Positions 34,974-47,865 are shown, counted from the first letter of the stretch. The stretch: DNA of 64,000 bases from Asterella californica (GCA_036924285.1 JAYKYS010000001.1:12673501-12737500), one strand, 5' to 3'. Notes: generated from the sequence alone by a model not told the origin. Numbers and translations: made by a program.

Positions 34974-36900
34974 ACGATCCAAAAAATATACATAGAGCTA
35001 GGAAAGAGAAACCCCTGGCCCAAAACTGAAGAGATTAAGTTCTGCAAATAAATTTCAAAAAATTAGTGAAAAACTGTGTAATCGGAAAGAAAACTTATTA
35101 CTGAACCTAGCTAGTTTAGCCGCATAAGCAAAATACACATAGTGGGAAGAGTCCCTAAGACCGAACTCCCTTGAGTGGTGCGGTCTTTATGGGACAAGCA
35201 AGAGGCAGCTGATCCCGAATCTTTTTGAGGCAGATGTATCGGAGTAGAAACAAAGTTTCTTCATCCGTGTATGTTTTTTCTTATCAACAACTTCTATTTT
35301 GAAGTTTATAAGTTTTTTTGGTTCTCAACAGTCTTGCTCTCATTCTCTCCTGTTAAATTCCTGACACAAGAAAAGGTTAACAGTTGAAACTCCACACTAG
35401 TATATGTACAATATTTTACTAGAGTTATAAATAAACAAATAAACAAATTTAAAAAATTAAATGCTAGGATGCTCTCTTATTACCATCCAACGTGACTAGT
35501 GAAAGTTGCACTCTTCTTGTCTAAAGTATTATATTTAAAAAGAGAACTGTAAAAATATAATGGTAGCACTCTCCCTTATTACCAATCCTACGTGACTACT
35601 GAAAGTCGCAACCTTCTGACCAGTAAAGGGTGGTGCGGATGCCGCCTAAATGATGATGATACGAGTAAGAGTCTAAGCTGTTCCTCACCAAGGTCCAAAT
35701 CAGAGTCCACTCATTACGCGTGTCTAAGGCACGGGAATACATGTCGGCTGACTCTGCTGCCACGGTGGCACTCGAGCGCGAAGGGTGGGCGGGCCTACAA
35801 GTGCAGACGCAGCGGTAACACACGGTACTGCTGGGGAGTTTTGTCCCTATCTGTCAGGCTTCGGATTTGCATCATTGCCACAAGATCTGTTTGCAACCAG
35901 CAGGTGATTCCACGAGTGCCTAGTAAGAAAAAGATAGTGCTTTTGCTATCAGTTGGGAGTCGAGAGGGACGATAATGCAGTGGACCTGAATGCATGAATA
36001 GCGTGGGGTCCAGCAGCAGATTGGAGGTGGTCTTTTCTAGACAGAATGATCAGATTGAACCTGCCATGAATGGCTCCTTCGCCAGTTACAAAACCCTAAA
36101 TGCTTTTCAGCAGTCAGGATCTCTGGAGTCTGGAGTCTGGTCACGATAAGGTTTGTCTTCCTCGATCGACTTACGATTTGACACACACAAGAGACATGAT
36201 CATTAACTTGAATTGGCAAGGAGCATGTAGGGAAGCTCATCAGCCTGCAAAGGAATGTCACTCTTTCAAGTGGATTACTGCGCCGGTCAATCTTTCCTAT
36301 CGGATCTGAATTATGACAAATTTGTAGCTGACGATCTTCTAAAGAAGTATTTTTAGTACCAGCATGTCTATCGACTCGCAAACAAGCGAAACTCGGTTCA
36401 GATGGATCATTGTTGTGTAAGAACACGATGGACCGATCAGCCGAGCCTCCAAATTCGGTTTCAGCTTCTGTCTTCAGATCCGTCGAACAGAGAGCTAATC
36501 ATGAACCGCTGAAGATTTCATTCCTTTTCTTAACTAGAATGATTCCATACGGCACTGCCTCTAGCGATGCGACATCGGCGACCGCGTAGGCAGGATGAAC
36601 ATTTCACATCTTGTACTGCTTTGGCGGTGCAACGAGAGACTTACTGCGACAACTTGCAACACAATCATAGTGTTAACAGAATATTTCGAGCACTAGAGTG
36701 CAAACTCATTTTGCAGATACTACTTCTTCAAGAACAACATCTGAGGTTTCTGGGATTGACTGGATACAGACGAGCGAACATTCTGCTGCTTCCACCTGAT
36801 GAGCTTTCGTGTTAGGGATTGGGTCTAAGTGTTTCTGCAAAACTGAGTATGCATGCAACATGGAGATCTCGATATGCATGCTCGATGGGAGGTTCAGTTT
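34974..36900. other. GC-richer island without recognised gene
   Basis: From about 35590 to 36830 composition is visibly less AT-rich than the flanks, yet both strands hold only short frames, the longest 127-129 codons (35592-35975 + and 36037-36426 -), none with a family match. A 53-codon frame begins at ATG 36428. A decayed host gene, an untranslated RNA or old transposon leader are all possible. Confidence 0.35.
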
Positions 36901-36985
36901 ATATATATCTGCATATATAATAATAATTTTTAATATATATATATATATATGTATATATAACCTTTTCTAATATATATATATATTG
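36901..36985. repeat. (TA)n-rich simple repeat
   Basis: Nearly pure TA dinucleotide runs broken by short interruptions (CTGCA, AATAATTTTT, CCTTTTC). Confidence 0.9.
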
Positions 36986-38260
36986 CAGTCTTTTCAAGAG
37001 AATGATTTGGTGATAAATAGTACAGCGAAATATGTTCACGTATGATTAATATATGTTCTCATATCATTATGAACTAAACAAGTGTAAATTATAATTTAAC
37101 TGATAAATATTACAGTCAAACCTAGTTATAGTTTGTTGACCGAGAATTTGCAAACTTGACTAAAGGAATAAGTTAAGGTAACAAAGATATAGAATGCCAA
37201 CCCTGACTAGGGTTTATGAAGAACTCGTAACAATGTCTCGAAAGCAAAAAGAAATAATAGTTTAAAACATAATTCTTTTACCAAAATATCAGTGCTAATT
37301 TTTTGTTTCTCCAAAAAGTTATGATTGTTTTGAGCTTTTACTTATAAAAAACATGAGAAGATTCACAAAAGTTGGATTATTAATTTTAAAATTACATATG
37401 AATGAAAAAAGAAGATTGTCTGTGCACGATCAGCACTACAAACTTTGTAGCTGGATATATATCTTCAACACATCAACATCATTGATTTATCGTAGTTATC
37501 CCCACACCTTTGTTGCTTTCAAGCAGGATAAATATGCATGCTCGATTAACTTCTGGCCGAGGAGAAAAAGAAGAAGTTTACACAGCCCAGAAAATTATCA
37601 TGAACAATTGGTTAGAAATTGACTTTAGAGAGTTTAGTGGAAAACAACATGGAATAAAGCAGTCTTATGGAGAAAAATTACATGACTTATGTTCGATTGG
37701 CTTTGCAAATAAACTTTAGAGAGTGATATATTTTTCTAAATTTATCTACCTAAATTTAAATCATTAAATTAGAGTCATTAAAATCAGAAACCTATAAATG
37801 ACTTAGTTAACTTGATTACATGTTGCAGCTGCTGTCACAAAACTTATAAGCAAGTTACGTAGACTGATAGTTTTCTTGATATAAAGAACTTTGCTTTGAA
37901 CGAGTAGAAAGAATTACATTTTAACCACTTTAATTTATAGTTGACTCTTCCAAGAGAAAGGGTTAGTACATAAATTAAAGACCTTGCATATCTTGCCCTC
38001 TTCTGAACTTGGAGGAGAGTGAATATGCTTGCTTAGAGTGTAAATATACATGCAAGATCAACTTAGTGGAACTTTTACCCGTTTGTTGTTATCGAGAAAA
38101 AATATAAGTGCTTAGCAAGAATTCCATACCAAGTTGGCAAAAAAATAAAAATATTTTATAAATATTAAGTGTTAGCTAGCTTGGAGAGGTGAGAAGATCC
38201 AAACATAAACCATAAGAGAAAGCACTGACAAACGCGTTCTCCAAAATACATATATGTATT
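36986..38260. other. AT-rich gene-free stretch
   Basis: No recognised coding region. Two overlapping short frames at 37353-37719 have no family match. Sequence becomes pyrimidine-rich from about 38280, where the 5' untranslated part of the L1 element seems to begin. Confidence 0.4.
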
Positions 38261-40850
38261 TTGAGGGGGCTGGGGCGAGAGGAAGACGGAGCTCTCTCTC
38301 TCTCTTGGTCTTTCTACTTGATTTCTATCTTAAAATCTATCCTACGATCACTGGGGAGACATCTCTCAATGATTACCTGGTTCCTTTTCTTCGCGTCTAT
38401 TCTTTTTGAACAACGTTTCATGCACCTTTTCATGCTTTCGTCATTCTTTAGCCGTTTTACAGTTCTTCGAGTTGTTTCGTCGTTTTTTAATTCTTCGAGT
38501 TTTCAGTCTATTCCTGCTCTAATTTCCTACCATCGATCGTGACATCTTCCATCTGTCGTCTATCATTTCGCTTTCTTCATTTCTTCTTGGATCATTTTAT
38601 CCTTATTGAGTCAATTCAATTTTGTTCTTCCAGATCTTATCTTCTCTTCATCGCACATTTTCAAATGGTCGACAATTTGCTATTTAACTCTCTTTTTTTC
38701 TACATTTTATTCTTGTTTTGATCTCCTCGACTTTTCCTACATCAGGTACATGATTAGCGCATCCCTTTCACTATAGCAGCAATCTGTATCGCTGCAATCT
38801 GAGTTGCTCCTCCCGATTCGATCTCTTTGATCTTTCGTCGTTCTCTCTTATTCCACATTGCTCTTCCTTCTTCTTCCTAACAAATACTTCATTAACGATA
38901 AATTTTCAAAATCTAGTCGACCGTTCTTCTACGCTCTATGCCTCATTACCAATGCTCACTCTTGTTTCTAAAGCTCTGCGTGCTTACACTTGTTGCTTGT
39001 CAGAAGGTTTCTTCATTCATCAAGCTCATCGATCTAGGTGCTGATCGTCATCCACGCGAAGTTGGTTCTCCGACTCTATGCAACATATAAGGAGCTTATC
39101 GTGAACTCTCTGCTCTCTCGTGTGTCATCTCTGCTAATAATCTGTGCGTCTATTGGTCTAGCTGAGTTATTTTCTCTGCAGACTAAGTTGTGGACTATCA
39201 TTAGTGCCTAACCAGACCACGAGGTCCATTATGTTCGAGAAGGTTTCTCTTCATTGCTCCTTGACCTTGCGTCTCGATCCCTTTCTTCAGGTCACCATCT
39301 GTCTTGCTGCTATGAAAATGAACAATGATGTTACAAGTCGATCAGAAGAGCTACAGGAGGATAAGCTTATTCAAGCTCGCAAAGCATTGACAATCCATCA
39401 GCTTGTGAACGTGGATATTTCCATTCAAGAGTACAAATTTGTCATACCTTAGATGAAGGCATTCACAGATCTAGGAGCTTGAAGACAAAGGTCTTGTTTT
39501 ATTCTTTCCAAGTTCTACCCCATCTGCAGTGACATTGCGACAATGGATTAGAACCGAATGGTCAGACAAGCTATCCATAGTTTTCGATCACTTCCGCAGC
39601 GTAGGGCGCTATCACTTCATAGTTGTCCTTCTTGCAGGCAAAGATAAGATACTTCTTCTCAATCAAAGGACTTGCAACTTCAATGGTTTCTTTGGATGTA
39701 TCTTTACTTGGTCTGCTGCTGCCGAACGAGAATCCTTTTTGCCCACCGAGATCCCGATCTGGATAGAGATTCTTGATCTGAAAACTGTTCTTCGGAAGAA
39801 GCTCGAGATTGTTTTAGCTCCATTGGGCAAGGTGGTTCTTATCCCTCACACAACTATAGATCAATCTCCTCAACACACCAAAGCCTGTATTCTTTGGAAC
39901 CTCGCTAGGAAAATTCCGTCTTTTATCACAACTAATGCGGGTTACCGATTATATTTCTTCAACATTCCAGGCTGCTGCTTTCATTGTAGAAGATTCGGTC
40001 ACTGGATAGATTCCTGCCCCTTAAAGTTGTCAGATGGAAATCTTCATTCCAATAACACTCATCTCATTGCTGGACAAAGCAACCTGCTTCCAGAGTCTGC
40101 TTCGATGGAAGCAACAAAAGATGCTAATGTATGTTCTCCAGTTAGCACTTCTGCTCTAGACAATCGAGCAAAAACAGCATCTGCTATCAAACCTGCTGGT
40201 CCAAGACTACGCGCTTCAAATCTCAGAGACACTATAGCCAAGATCAAGCAAAAAGCATCAGCCTTACCTCTTGTGGCTAACCCGCTTGCTGATTCCTTCT
40301 CGTCGCTGCGGCTCTATTTTTGGAATTTCAGACCGATCTTCAGTCCCATACATTCCCAGACGCACTTTCTATCACAACTCCAACCTGATATCTTTGCGAT
40401 GCAAAATTTCAAAGTTAGTAGGCTTGAGCTTGCTGACTTTGTAAACTCTTTCTCGTCAAATTTCCATCTAATAGCGCCTCAAGGAGGATCAGCAGTTACA
40501 TCCTCAGCAAGGGTGTAACTATGCTCTCATTAAAATCTTTGCTCGGTTCGACTCCTTTCGGAAAACTACTTCTTCTACAGTTTCGAAGGACCAGTTTCCA
40601 AACTTTAATTTTGCAATGATATGGACTCCTTCCAAAAACGGTGATGGCTCAACAATCCTTCAATGGTGCAAATTCTCTAACTACTAATGATGACCTCCCT
40701 CTTCTCCTTTCTCAGCATCACGATCCAAAGGCACTTTCTACTGCAACGCATTATACTCTCATTGCTGACGATGCAGAGATCTTGAGAGAGGCTTCTACTC
40801 ATTCTATATAGATTACGCACATGTATTCTGATGAAGAATGCACAGTTGAT
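38261..40850 (+). mobile_element. Plant L1-type LINE, 5' half (+ strand)
   Basis: A pyrimidine-rich leader (38280-39200) precedes an open frame of 329 codons (39529-40518), treated as a separate entry. After its stop, scraps in other frames continue to about 40850, such as FAMIWTPSKNGDG near 40610-40650. The gene order and the downstream RT of the same family in opposite orientation identify it as one rearranged L1. Confidence 0.7.
39529..40518 (+). pseudogene. L1 gag-like protein (DUF4283-type) with CCHC knuckle and start of AP endonuclease
   Basis: The 329-codon frame begins without a clear initiator context (stops at 39453 and 39480 upstream are in related frames). Residues about 1-140 resemble the DUF4283 region of plant LINE ORFs. 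A zinc knuckle CFHCRRFGHWIDSC (C-x2-C-x4-H-x4-C) lies at 39976-40017. A low-complexity linker follows. From about 40300 the string LYFWNFRPIFSP, SQLQPDIFAMQ and VSRLELADF matches the N-terminus of the apurinic-like endonuclease of L1 pol (normally LxWNxRG and LQET); here key Gly and Glu positions read Pro and Asn-Phe. The frame ends at TAA-type stop 40516-40518 within the endonuclease, so it is inactive. Family role: RNA binding by the gag-like part, target nicking by the endonuclease. Confidence 0.7.
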
Positions 40851-40861
40851 TTACCTCCCAT

Positions 40862-41560
40862 CCCTTTGGAAGACACAAGACAGATCAGACCTCAAAGGAG
40901 AGAAATTATGTTTCCCAAAATGCTAATCGATCTATACAGAATTTCAGCATCTGAGACTATGTAAGACCTTGATCAAATGGAGCACCAAGATGTTTGTGAA
41001 CAATGTTGGGTTGCAGAATCTTACAGCCAGAGTAGAGCAACCAGTCAGGAGGTTCTACAGGACCCAAGACTAGTACACTGGACTTATGTAAGTTGAGTAG
41101 TGCATCTGAAGCTGATTCGTAAAGTTATATGTAGGCACGCAACACAAGGAAGGAGTTGTGGTCCAGATCGAGGAAGACACCCATATCATTTGCAAACAGT
41201 GAGTATTCAGATTTGCAGAGTGGCCGAAGTGAAAACTTTTGATATCACTAGAGTCGTAATCTTCTTGTAAGTGTTGCATAAGAGGTAGATAAAGAGAACA
41301 ATAGAGGAGCTACTGGATATTCCTGTCGGACTCCTTGAACGATGTGAAAGTGATAAGTGCTTCGATCATTGAGATGGACAGAAGCGGAAGTACCAATCAT
41401 CAGACCCTGAATAAGCTTTACGAATGCAGAGCCAACTCCGAGAGTAGAAAGAGTGTCCCAGAGGTAGGAGTGGTCAACTCAATCAAAAGTTTTTTTGAAA
41501 TCCAGTTTGAGAAAAAGATCATTCTTTTTGTGTTGATCGATCAAATCCTGTATTATCAAA
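40862..41560 (-). mobile_element. Plant L1 reverse-transcriptase fragment in inverted orientation
   Basis: Minus-strand translation from about 41553 gives QDLIDQHKKNDLFLKLDFKK and TFD, then DHSYLWDTLSTLGVGSAFV, QGVRQEYPVAPLLF near 41310-41350, and ANDMGVFLDLDHNSF (catalytic ADD changed to AND) near 41140-41190. It continues to QPNIVHKHLGAPFDQGL near 40970-41020. These are successive L1 RT motifs. Stops and the altered catalytic residue show decay. It faces the + strand L1 half ending near 40850. Confidence 0.85.
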
Positions 41561-43252
41561 CATATTGCGTCTTCTTACAAACCCAGTTTGTTGTTTCCTA
41601 ACCAGCTTAGGAAATAAAATATAAAATATATATACAAGATTCTGATTACCACCAGAGTAATTTTATCAGAAATTTATAACTTAATATATCTTAAAGAAAA
41701 ATTAAATAATAAATTAAATTGTTGAATATTTTACCTCCTCATTGAGGAGAATGAATATATATATGCAAGGAAGTTAGACTTTTAGAATTGTCTGGGTGAA
41801 ACAGATGGCAATAGGCTACTAAATTAACAAACAAACCATGTACGGTTATAATATACATTCATGACCCTACATGGACCATGAAATATGAAGAGAGACTGAC
41901 AGGCTGATCATGAACCGGTAGGCCCAGCTGCTGCAAGCTTATCCTATCTAGGGAAAGGAAGGGAGGAGGTGAGACAAACATGTCTTGGGATATACGAAAA
42001 GCTTGAGGCTCTGTAATCTGGATGGATAGTTTCATCCGGTATGATGCCAGGACAAAAATGCGATTCTGCCCGTGAAATGATGCAATTCTGATCTTCTAAA
42101 GTTTGCATGAGATCTCTCTATCTATGGCACGGAACTGGCGCAGGTCTAGGGTCTAGGTAGGTAGCATAGAGGCGTGGGTAAAGGGGAACGTAGGCACTCT
42201 TTTAGGCTGACGCCTGGACTTCCAGCCTGCTTGAAGAGGGAAGATCGAATATACGGTGAAACCCGGAAAAGAAGAGAGTAGAATTTTGTCATGTAATCTA
42301 TTTTGTCTTATTTACAGACAAATAAGTTAAGAAGAGAGAGGGACGGATCGAGGAGTAACAGTACGACGGAAAGAAGAGAGGGAAGAATTTAGATCCGGAT
42401 AAACTCCTTGTTTCCAAAGGTTTGCCTGTCTCATCAGAAAACACGCGACGCAATGAATAGCCAACGGATGGAGCTTGCTAGCTTGCTTGTCTCATCCGGC
42501 CGCAAGCTTTTTGCCCTCTTCTGAGGCTCCTCGGCCTTCGCAGCTTGGAAAAGAAGTCACAGATCCAATTCAAGACAACGTTTTCGTTCGTTCTCCATGC
42601 CTAGCTGTTCTAGCTGGCCAAGCAAAAGCAGAGTTAGATTAGCGCGAATGAAGGGGAGGGGAGGGGACGGTGAAAAGCTTCCATGCCGATGCTAGAGCCA
42701 AGCATGGGCCCGTACGTAGGTATGAGACTGGAATGAGCGGATCTCCCTCTCCCCAATCCTCGTGGTCCACTGCTGCTTTCACTTTACCTTTTACTGCAGT
42801 GACGCGTAATTTCTGGCTCAACCCAACAATCCGTGGAAGGAAAAGTTCATCGATGTCGTGAACTCCGTCGGACTGGCGGCAGGTTTTGTCGAAACCCACC
42901 TACCTCATGTAACACTGATTTGAAGTCGAGCAAGTCGTGGCTGTTCTCTTCTACTTTAGCTTGTTGGCAACTCCATCCGCCCGTAGCTGGGCCCCAATGG
43001 GGTCGGGGTCGAGTCCTGCCGGGAGGTCTCAGGCTGTGCAAAGGCAGCAACGGAAGGCTGCAGAAAGCTTCAGAGCGAAACAAGTCTAACCAAAAAATCA
43101 GTGTATCTAGCCAAAAAATCCGTACGGTTCTGAATATAGATAAGGTGATCGTGCTCAATAATTTCACTACGGTAGTCCTGAAACCCTGAATACGATTACA
43201 AGTGCTCCTGGTAACCGTAAAGCATTGGGAAAATTTTACAAAAATTTACGTC
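41561..43252. other. Spacer with a GC-richer island (about 42100-43200)
   Basis: After AT-rich DNA to 41900, composition rises. Overlapping short frames occur on both strands (42639-43189) without family match. G-rich runs such as GGGGAGGGGAGGGGACGG at about 42653 are present. No splice-consistent gene was found. It may be a promoter or transcribed non-coding region. Confidence 0.35.
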
Positions 43253-43353
43253 GGATAACGTAATATCATGAAAAAGCAATATGAAATCATGAGAAATTTT
43301 ACTTGGGATAATGTAATATCACGAGCAAGCAATATGAAATCACAAGCACGTAC
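43253..43353. repeat. Tandem pair of about 53-bp repeats
   Basis: GGATAACGTAATATCATG at 43253 restarts as GGATAATGTAATATCACG at 43306. Both units contain AAGCAATATGAAATCA. The second copy is slightly truncated, and a partial third match (AAAATTTTAC) lies just upstream. Confidence 0.8.
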
Positions 43354-45266
43354 ACAAATTTTTCATACGTGTTATATACTAAACTCACTGCTCGAGAGTG
43401 GATTACGCATGTTAGACACTTCCCATATGTACCACTCTGGGGAGTGCATTACCCTATACCAGAATATCTTATTTTGAAAGTTTATCATAAGAGAACTGAG
43501 AAATTTACCGGCTGTGCACAAAATGGTTATGGTGATTATTTTCTCATTTCATTTTGGAATCTGTGAAATAAAGAATGAGGATAAAACTATTCACTAGTTT
43601 TAGAAGTTATGATTCATCTCAAAGCCATCTATTTAGTATTGACAAAGAATTGCTAAGATGAGGATCCTAGAGTTCTTGCTTAGAACAGACTATTTTCTTC
43701 ATACTCAAAGAACATTATGAAGAAAAAAGAGTATTTTTTTCATACTTTTATGCTCATACTCGAGGTTTAAACTCTTCCTCCTGATGCAGAAGAGGTCTAT
43801 TGAGAGACTTTTCTAGATCTATTTTTGAACTCAAAATTCCTCTTTAAATGAGAGTTTTCTCGGGCATGTCAGACAACTTGAAACTTGAGTAAATAATATT
43901 TGATAATGCTTGGATCAAAATCTAAGCATTTTTGTTAATGTTGTGCTTTCCAGTACTATTTACCATGTCAATTTTGGAGCTCGGACTGAAACGTTATGAT
44001 CAAATTGCTCTTGATAAACTTGAGAACTACGTTTTGCATCTGAGTAAGTCAAAAGATGAAAGGCCTAGATAACCCAAACACTAAATATCAAGAACGGGGT
44101 TAAACTATTAGATAGTTAAACCCCGTTCAAAGCAGCGGTTGGAAGACAAGCTAGAGCTTGTGCTTTGGATCTCATTCCAATGAGACAACAGAGGTGTTAT
44201 TTCTTGAATCTCAACTATTGGAGAAGCCAACGACAAATCGTCGAGCTATAAGGACAGCCTCGAATGATGCTTGATGACAAGAATTGTGAGTTAGGTATAA
44301 CATTGTTGACAAGGCACGCCGTGGCTCTAATTCGTTCGAAATCATTTTCCTGATGCTATTATTGTAGACGAGAATGTTAAAGTTCTAGGTCAGTGCAAGG
44401 AAACAACAGTCCAGACGTTCTTTTCTGGATTCAGTCCGAGGATTCAACCACGTTACCACTGGCATAATCCACGAGGAGACTGTGATAGTCGAGCAGAACT
44501 CGAGAGAAGAAGAACAATGTTGCAACAATAAGCTCTATTCTACCTCTTAGTAATAGCTCTAGAGGTACCAAAATTTACTAGGTTAGATACATTGTTCTAC
44601 TCTGTTCAGGTTGAAGAAGAAAATCCTAAATTATTCTCTCTTCGAAGACTCTTCGAAGACTTTGAGTATGGTTGTTTTCTTCTCCCGTTGTTAGATATTT
44701 GTGTTTATTTCACCTCAAGATATTAGAATCTTACATTTTTAAGTTTATCCATGTCTTCAGGTTTTTGTGTATTTTCAAAACTTGATATTACATAAACACC
44801 AATTATCTATTGTTTGATTTTTTAATCAGATCTTGTACCATCTCTTACTAATAATAATTTCTTTACAAATCTATTTCTATAAAATTTAATAAAATAAATC
44901 TATTCTAACTAGATAACTTTCCTTAATTACACAACTAAATTATTAATTTTATTTACACATCGATCTTGATCGATCTCTTTCAAGGGGACTCTATTTCTCT
45001 ACTCTACTCAGAGTTAGAGTTTCAGATCGATGCCAATTGCTTTTCAGAATAGAGAAACAAAAATCCATAATCGAGTCACAAACATACCTCCTTGTCTATG
45101 AAGAAATGACACCGTCTATTAATACTAACCAGTGCGCTATCTTCCCGGTGAAGGGGGTGGGAACAGTACGTTTAGGGTTTCAGAGGGTAGATACTAGACG
45201 GGTACAGTACTGTAGAGGTCGGATAGGACCGCCGTAGTTGCTCCAGAACTGCGATGTAAAAGAGAT
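43354..45266. other. AT-rich spacer before the chromovirus
   Basis: No recognised gene. Apart from the hairpin at 44092-44128, I see only short frames and AT-rich sequence. About 44140-44530 is somewhat less AT-rich and may be a coding remnant of an unrecognised transposon. Confidence 0.4.
44092..44128. repeat. 17-bp inverted repeat with 3-nt loop
   Basis: GAACGGGGTTAAACTAT (44092-44108) pairs with ATAGTTAAACCCCGTTC (44112-44128) with one mismatch across the loop TAG. It is GC-richer than its surroundings, and no termini or domain explain it. Confidence 0.75.
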
Positions 45267-46214
45267 TGTAACACTGTTTTTCTATATATGGGCAGTGATT
45301 AGACGTATTGACATGACGGTTACAAGATCACAAGATAGACTCACATAGACCAGATAAAAGAGTTAGCGAATCCTAAAAAGAGTTATTATTATTTCCTGAG
45401 GCTGGTGACATACCAGAGAGCACCCTGAGCAGAGAATGATACACAGTGAACAGAGAAGAAGATTTGCAGACTAGAAGCACATATCGGGTTACACAGAGAG
45501 CATACTGTTGATAAATAGTTTCAGACTAAGGGTGTCAGGGGGATTCTAGCGTTGGTCAGACTTTCAATTTGAGGTTTTAGTCTATTGAGTGGAAAATCAG
45601 AGCGTTCAGAGTGAAGATAAGTTTTCTGGAGAAATTGTAGTTCTAGAGTGAAATTCTCATAGGAGAGTTGCAGAGCAGGGAAGAATTGCCGGTCCAAGAG
45701 CTCTTCGTGACCTTGTCAGCAAGTAAACGCCGTGTAATGTATATGAGCCCGTGATTTGCTTTATTCTATGATAAGTAAGCTTGGATTGGGTGTCAAATCT
45801 GGATTGGAAGTGTTTGGTGTGATGTTGACTCTATTTCGGTGTAATTACTTTGCCTTTCTACTTCCCAACATCCACTAGGTTTCCTAGTCTTGGCTGTTGC
45901 TCCCCGTGAGTCCTGGCGTTACGACTTGATCACCAGTAGCGGAAGCGCTGTCCAAATTTGATCCAACCTAGGCCTAGAATAGTTTCCACTGTGTTCTGAA
46001 ATCTGAGATTAGGACCAAAGACCTGCAAAAGACTAGTTGGTTATTCTAAACATGTTCAACAGTTATCAAATCCTCAGTGCTTATTAACGGAAAGTTTACG
46101 AACTGGATCTGGAGACACAAATAAAATATACCGGTGTTCAAGGAGGTTCACGTTCGGCGACTCATTGGTTAGAGACGAAGAACTCGATTTCGAGATCTGC
46201 GGTAGAACGTTACA
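45267..46214 (+). repeat. Left LTR of the chromovirus
   Basis: Starts TGTAACACTG and ends AGAACGTTACA, giving a short terminal inverted repeat TGTAAC/GTTACA. It aligns along its full length with 51079-52025. Shared blocks include GGGCAGTGATTAGACGTATT and TTATTATTATTTCCTGAGGC. Confidence 0.92.
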
Positions 46215-46216
46215 GT

Positions 46217-46228
46217 TGGTATCAGAGC
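46217..46228 (+). promoter_or_regulatory. Primer-binding site (tRNA-Met) of the chromovirus
   Basis: TGGTATCAGAGC, 2 bp after the LTR end, is the standard plant LTR-retrotransposon primer site complementary to the 3' end of initiator tRNA-Met. Confidence 0.93.
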
Positions 46229-46264
46229 AAGTTCAAGTTGAATCTTTGTTGAACACCATCGACA

Positions 46265-47150
46265 ATGGAAGCCGTGCCGACTGGGATGAAAGAGATGAAG
46301 ACGTTTTTGAAGAAGTTGGAAGGCCGACTTGAACAAGTGGAAGCTGAGAACAAGGTGCTTAAGGCGGATTTAGCTCAAGCAAAAGTGACATAAGAGACTA
46401 GAAGGAGAGACGAAGGAATGGTATGGAGGTCAACAGCGGATGAGAAGTTTGAATGGAACAACCCTTATGTCCACTTGGCCGGAGTTGAAAGATGAACTCT
46501 GACGACATTTGGTATCAATTGATGAAGCTACACAGTTTCAGCTAGAGCTCATTCATCTGAGATAGACATGGAGTATCAGTCAGTACCTCCAGCGGTTTTC
46601 TGAGTTGGTTACTTGTTTGCACATGGTGGATCACACCGACTTGTTGTTTCACTTGAAGAAAGGTCTGCAAGGTTTCTATGCTAGTGTGTTTGATAGCTGG
46701 GTTATGTTTCAGAAGTCTGAGGACATGCAAGACTTGTTTGCATATCTGGAAGCAGTAGAGAACACTAGGGAACGTAACTATATCATGCAGCCTTCCAAGT
46801 TTCAGCGTGGAACAAGTGGTGACGAGCCTAGTAGAGAATTTTGGCATAATCCTCAAGGACAGATAGCATCCTCTCATAGTTGAGGTGGTAGAGGACGTGG
46901 TGGTGAAAGATTTGGTGCATCAGGAAAGAGATTTCCTCGTGGATCTCAGCAGCGAGGAGTTACTCGTGATCTCACTCAGACACGACCTACTAGATCTTAT
47001 GCATCCAATGCAAGATCAAACCAAGCTTTGACTTCATGTGCTAGGAGCAGTGGAGCTAGCAGTACTACACCTTCAAGGATGATCATCTATTTTCGATGTG
47101 GATGTGATGGTCATATCGCTCGTGAGTATCCTTAATGTTCAACAACGAGC
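46265..47150 (+). pseudogene. Chromovirus gag with degenerate zinc knuckle
   Basis: ATG 46265 opens a 42-residue coiled-coil-like segment (LKKLEGRLEQVEAENKVLKA) ended by TAA at 46391. Gag continues in other frames, notably 46605-46883 (LKKGLQGFYASVFDSW, LFAYLEAVENTRE), and then an Arg/Gly-rich linker (GGRGRGGERFG) beyond a stop. The knuckle at 47089-47133 reads YFRCGCDGHIAREYP, so the first and last Cys of C-x2-C-x4-H-x4-C are Tyr. It cannot be translated as one protein. Family role: capsid/nucleocapsid. Confidence 0.8.
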
Positions 47151-47162
47151 AATGTTTGTGGG

Positions 47163-47483
47163 TTGATAGCTGAAGAGACAGCCAGTGTTGAAGAACTAGT
47201 TGAGACGACTACTGAAGCAGAGGTATGTGCTGGCGAGCATTTGGTAGAACATGGAGATTTTCTACCGTGGATTGAAGTGAAAATAAAAAATCAACAGTGT
47301 TGTTTGCTTATTGATACTGGAGAAGTGAATGTCTTGGATGAAAAATTGATCGAGACTTTAGGGGTGACCAGAATCAAGATCATGAGCCCGTTGTTGGTAA
47401 GGTTTGTGCAAGATAGCACAACAGTTACAAAAAAGCTCATGAGTGTTCATATTACTGTTGGAGGGAGTAACCAAGAAGCATGA
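47163..47483 (+). pseudogene. Chromovirus aspartic protease
   Basis: A 106-codon frame contains CCLLIDTGEVNVLDEKLIE near 47298-47355. The Asp-Thr-Gly active-site triad is kept, but the residue normally after Gly (Ser or Ala) is missing. The frame then shifts at about 47480, and homologous sequence (VTKKHEFLIMNL) continues in the frame starting at 47443. Confidence 0.75.
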
Positions 47484-47865
47484 ATTTCTGATTATGAACT
47501 TGAGTGACACAATGGAGGGTATTTTGTCTTGGTCTTGGTTACCCGTCATAGTCATGGATCGATGGGCCTTGGATCAACCACATCCATTGATCATCAAAGA
47601 GAGACCCAAGGAGCCAAACCATGCTGCCTGTAGGTTTCAACGAGCCAAGGTGACATTTCATATCTGCACAGCCAGACAGTTTGGAAAGCAGATTAAGTCG
47701 GTTGAAGAAGCTTGGGTTGCAGTGATGTCTAAAACTAAGGTGAAGACGGATGAGGAAGAACGTGTTGCTGCTCTTCCCATACATCCTAACATGCAAATAC
47801 AGATTGAGAGATATTCTCACATAATGCCGAGCTAGTTACCAACATGACTTTCTCCGAGAAGGGTC

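Noticed and set aside
36428..36589. 53-residue frame starting MDRSAEPPNSV
   Set aside because: Short, no family match and no supporting exon or promoter; it may be chance in a GC-richer island.
38261..41560. Classical twin-priming explanation of the inverted L1
   Set aside because: The order of the sense and antisense parts is opposite to that produced by twin priming.
41561..43252. Possible host gene in overlapping frames at 42639-43189
   Set aside because: All frames are short and mutually overlapping, with no splice pattern or domain.
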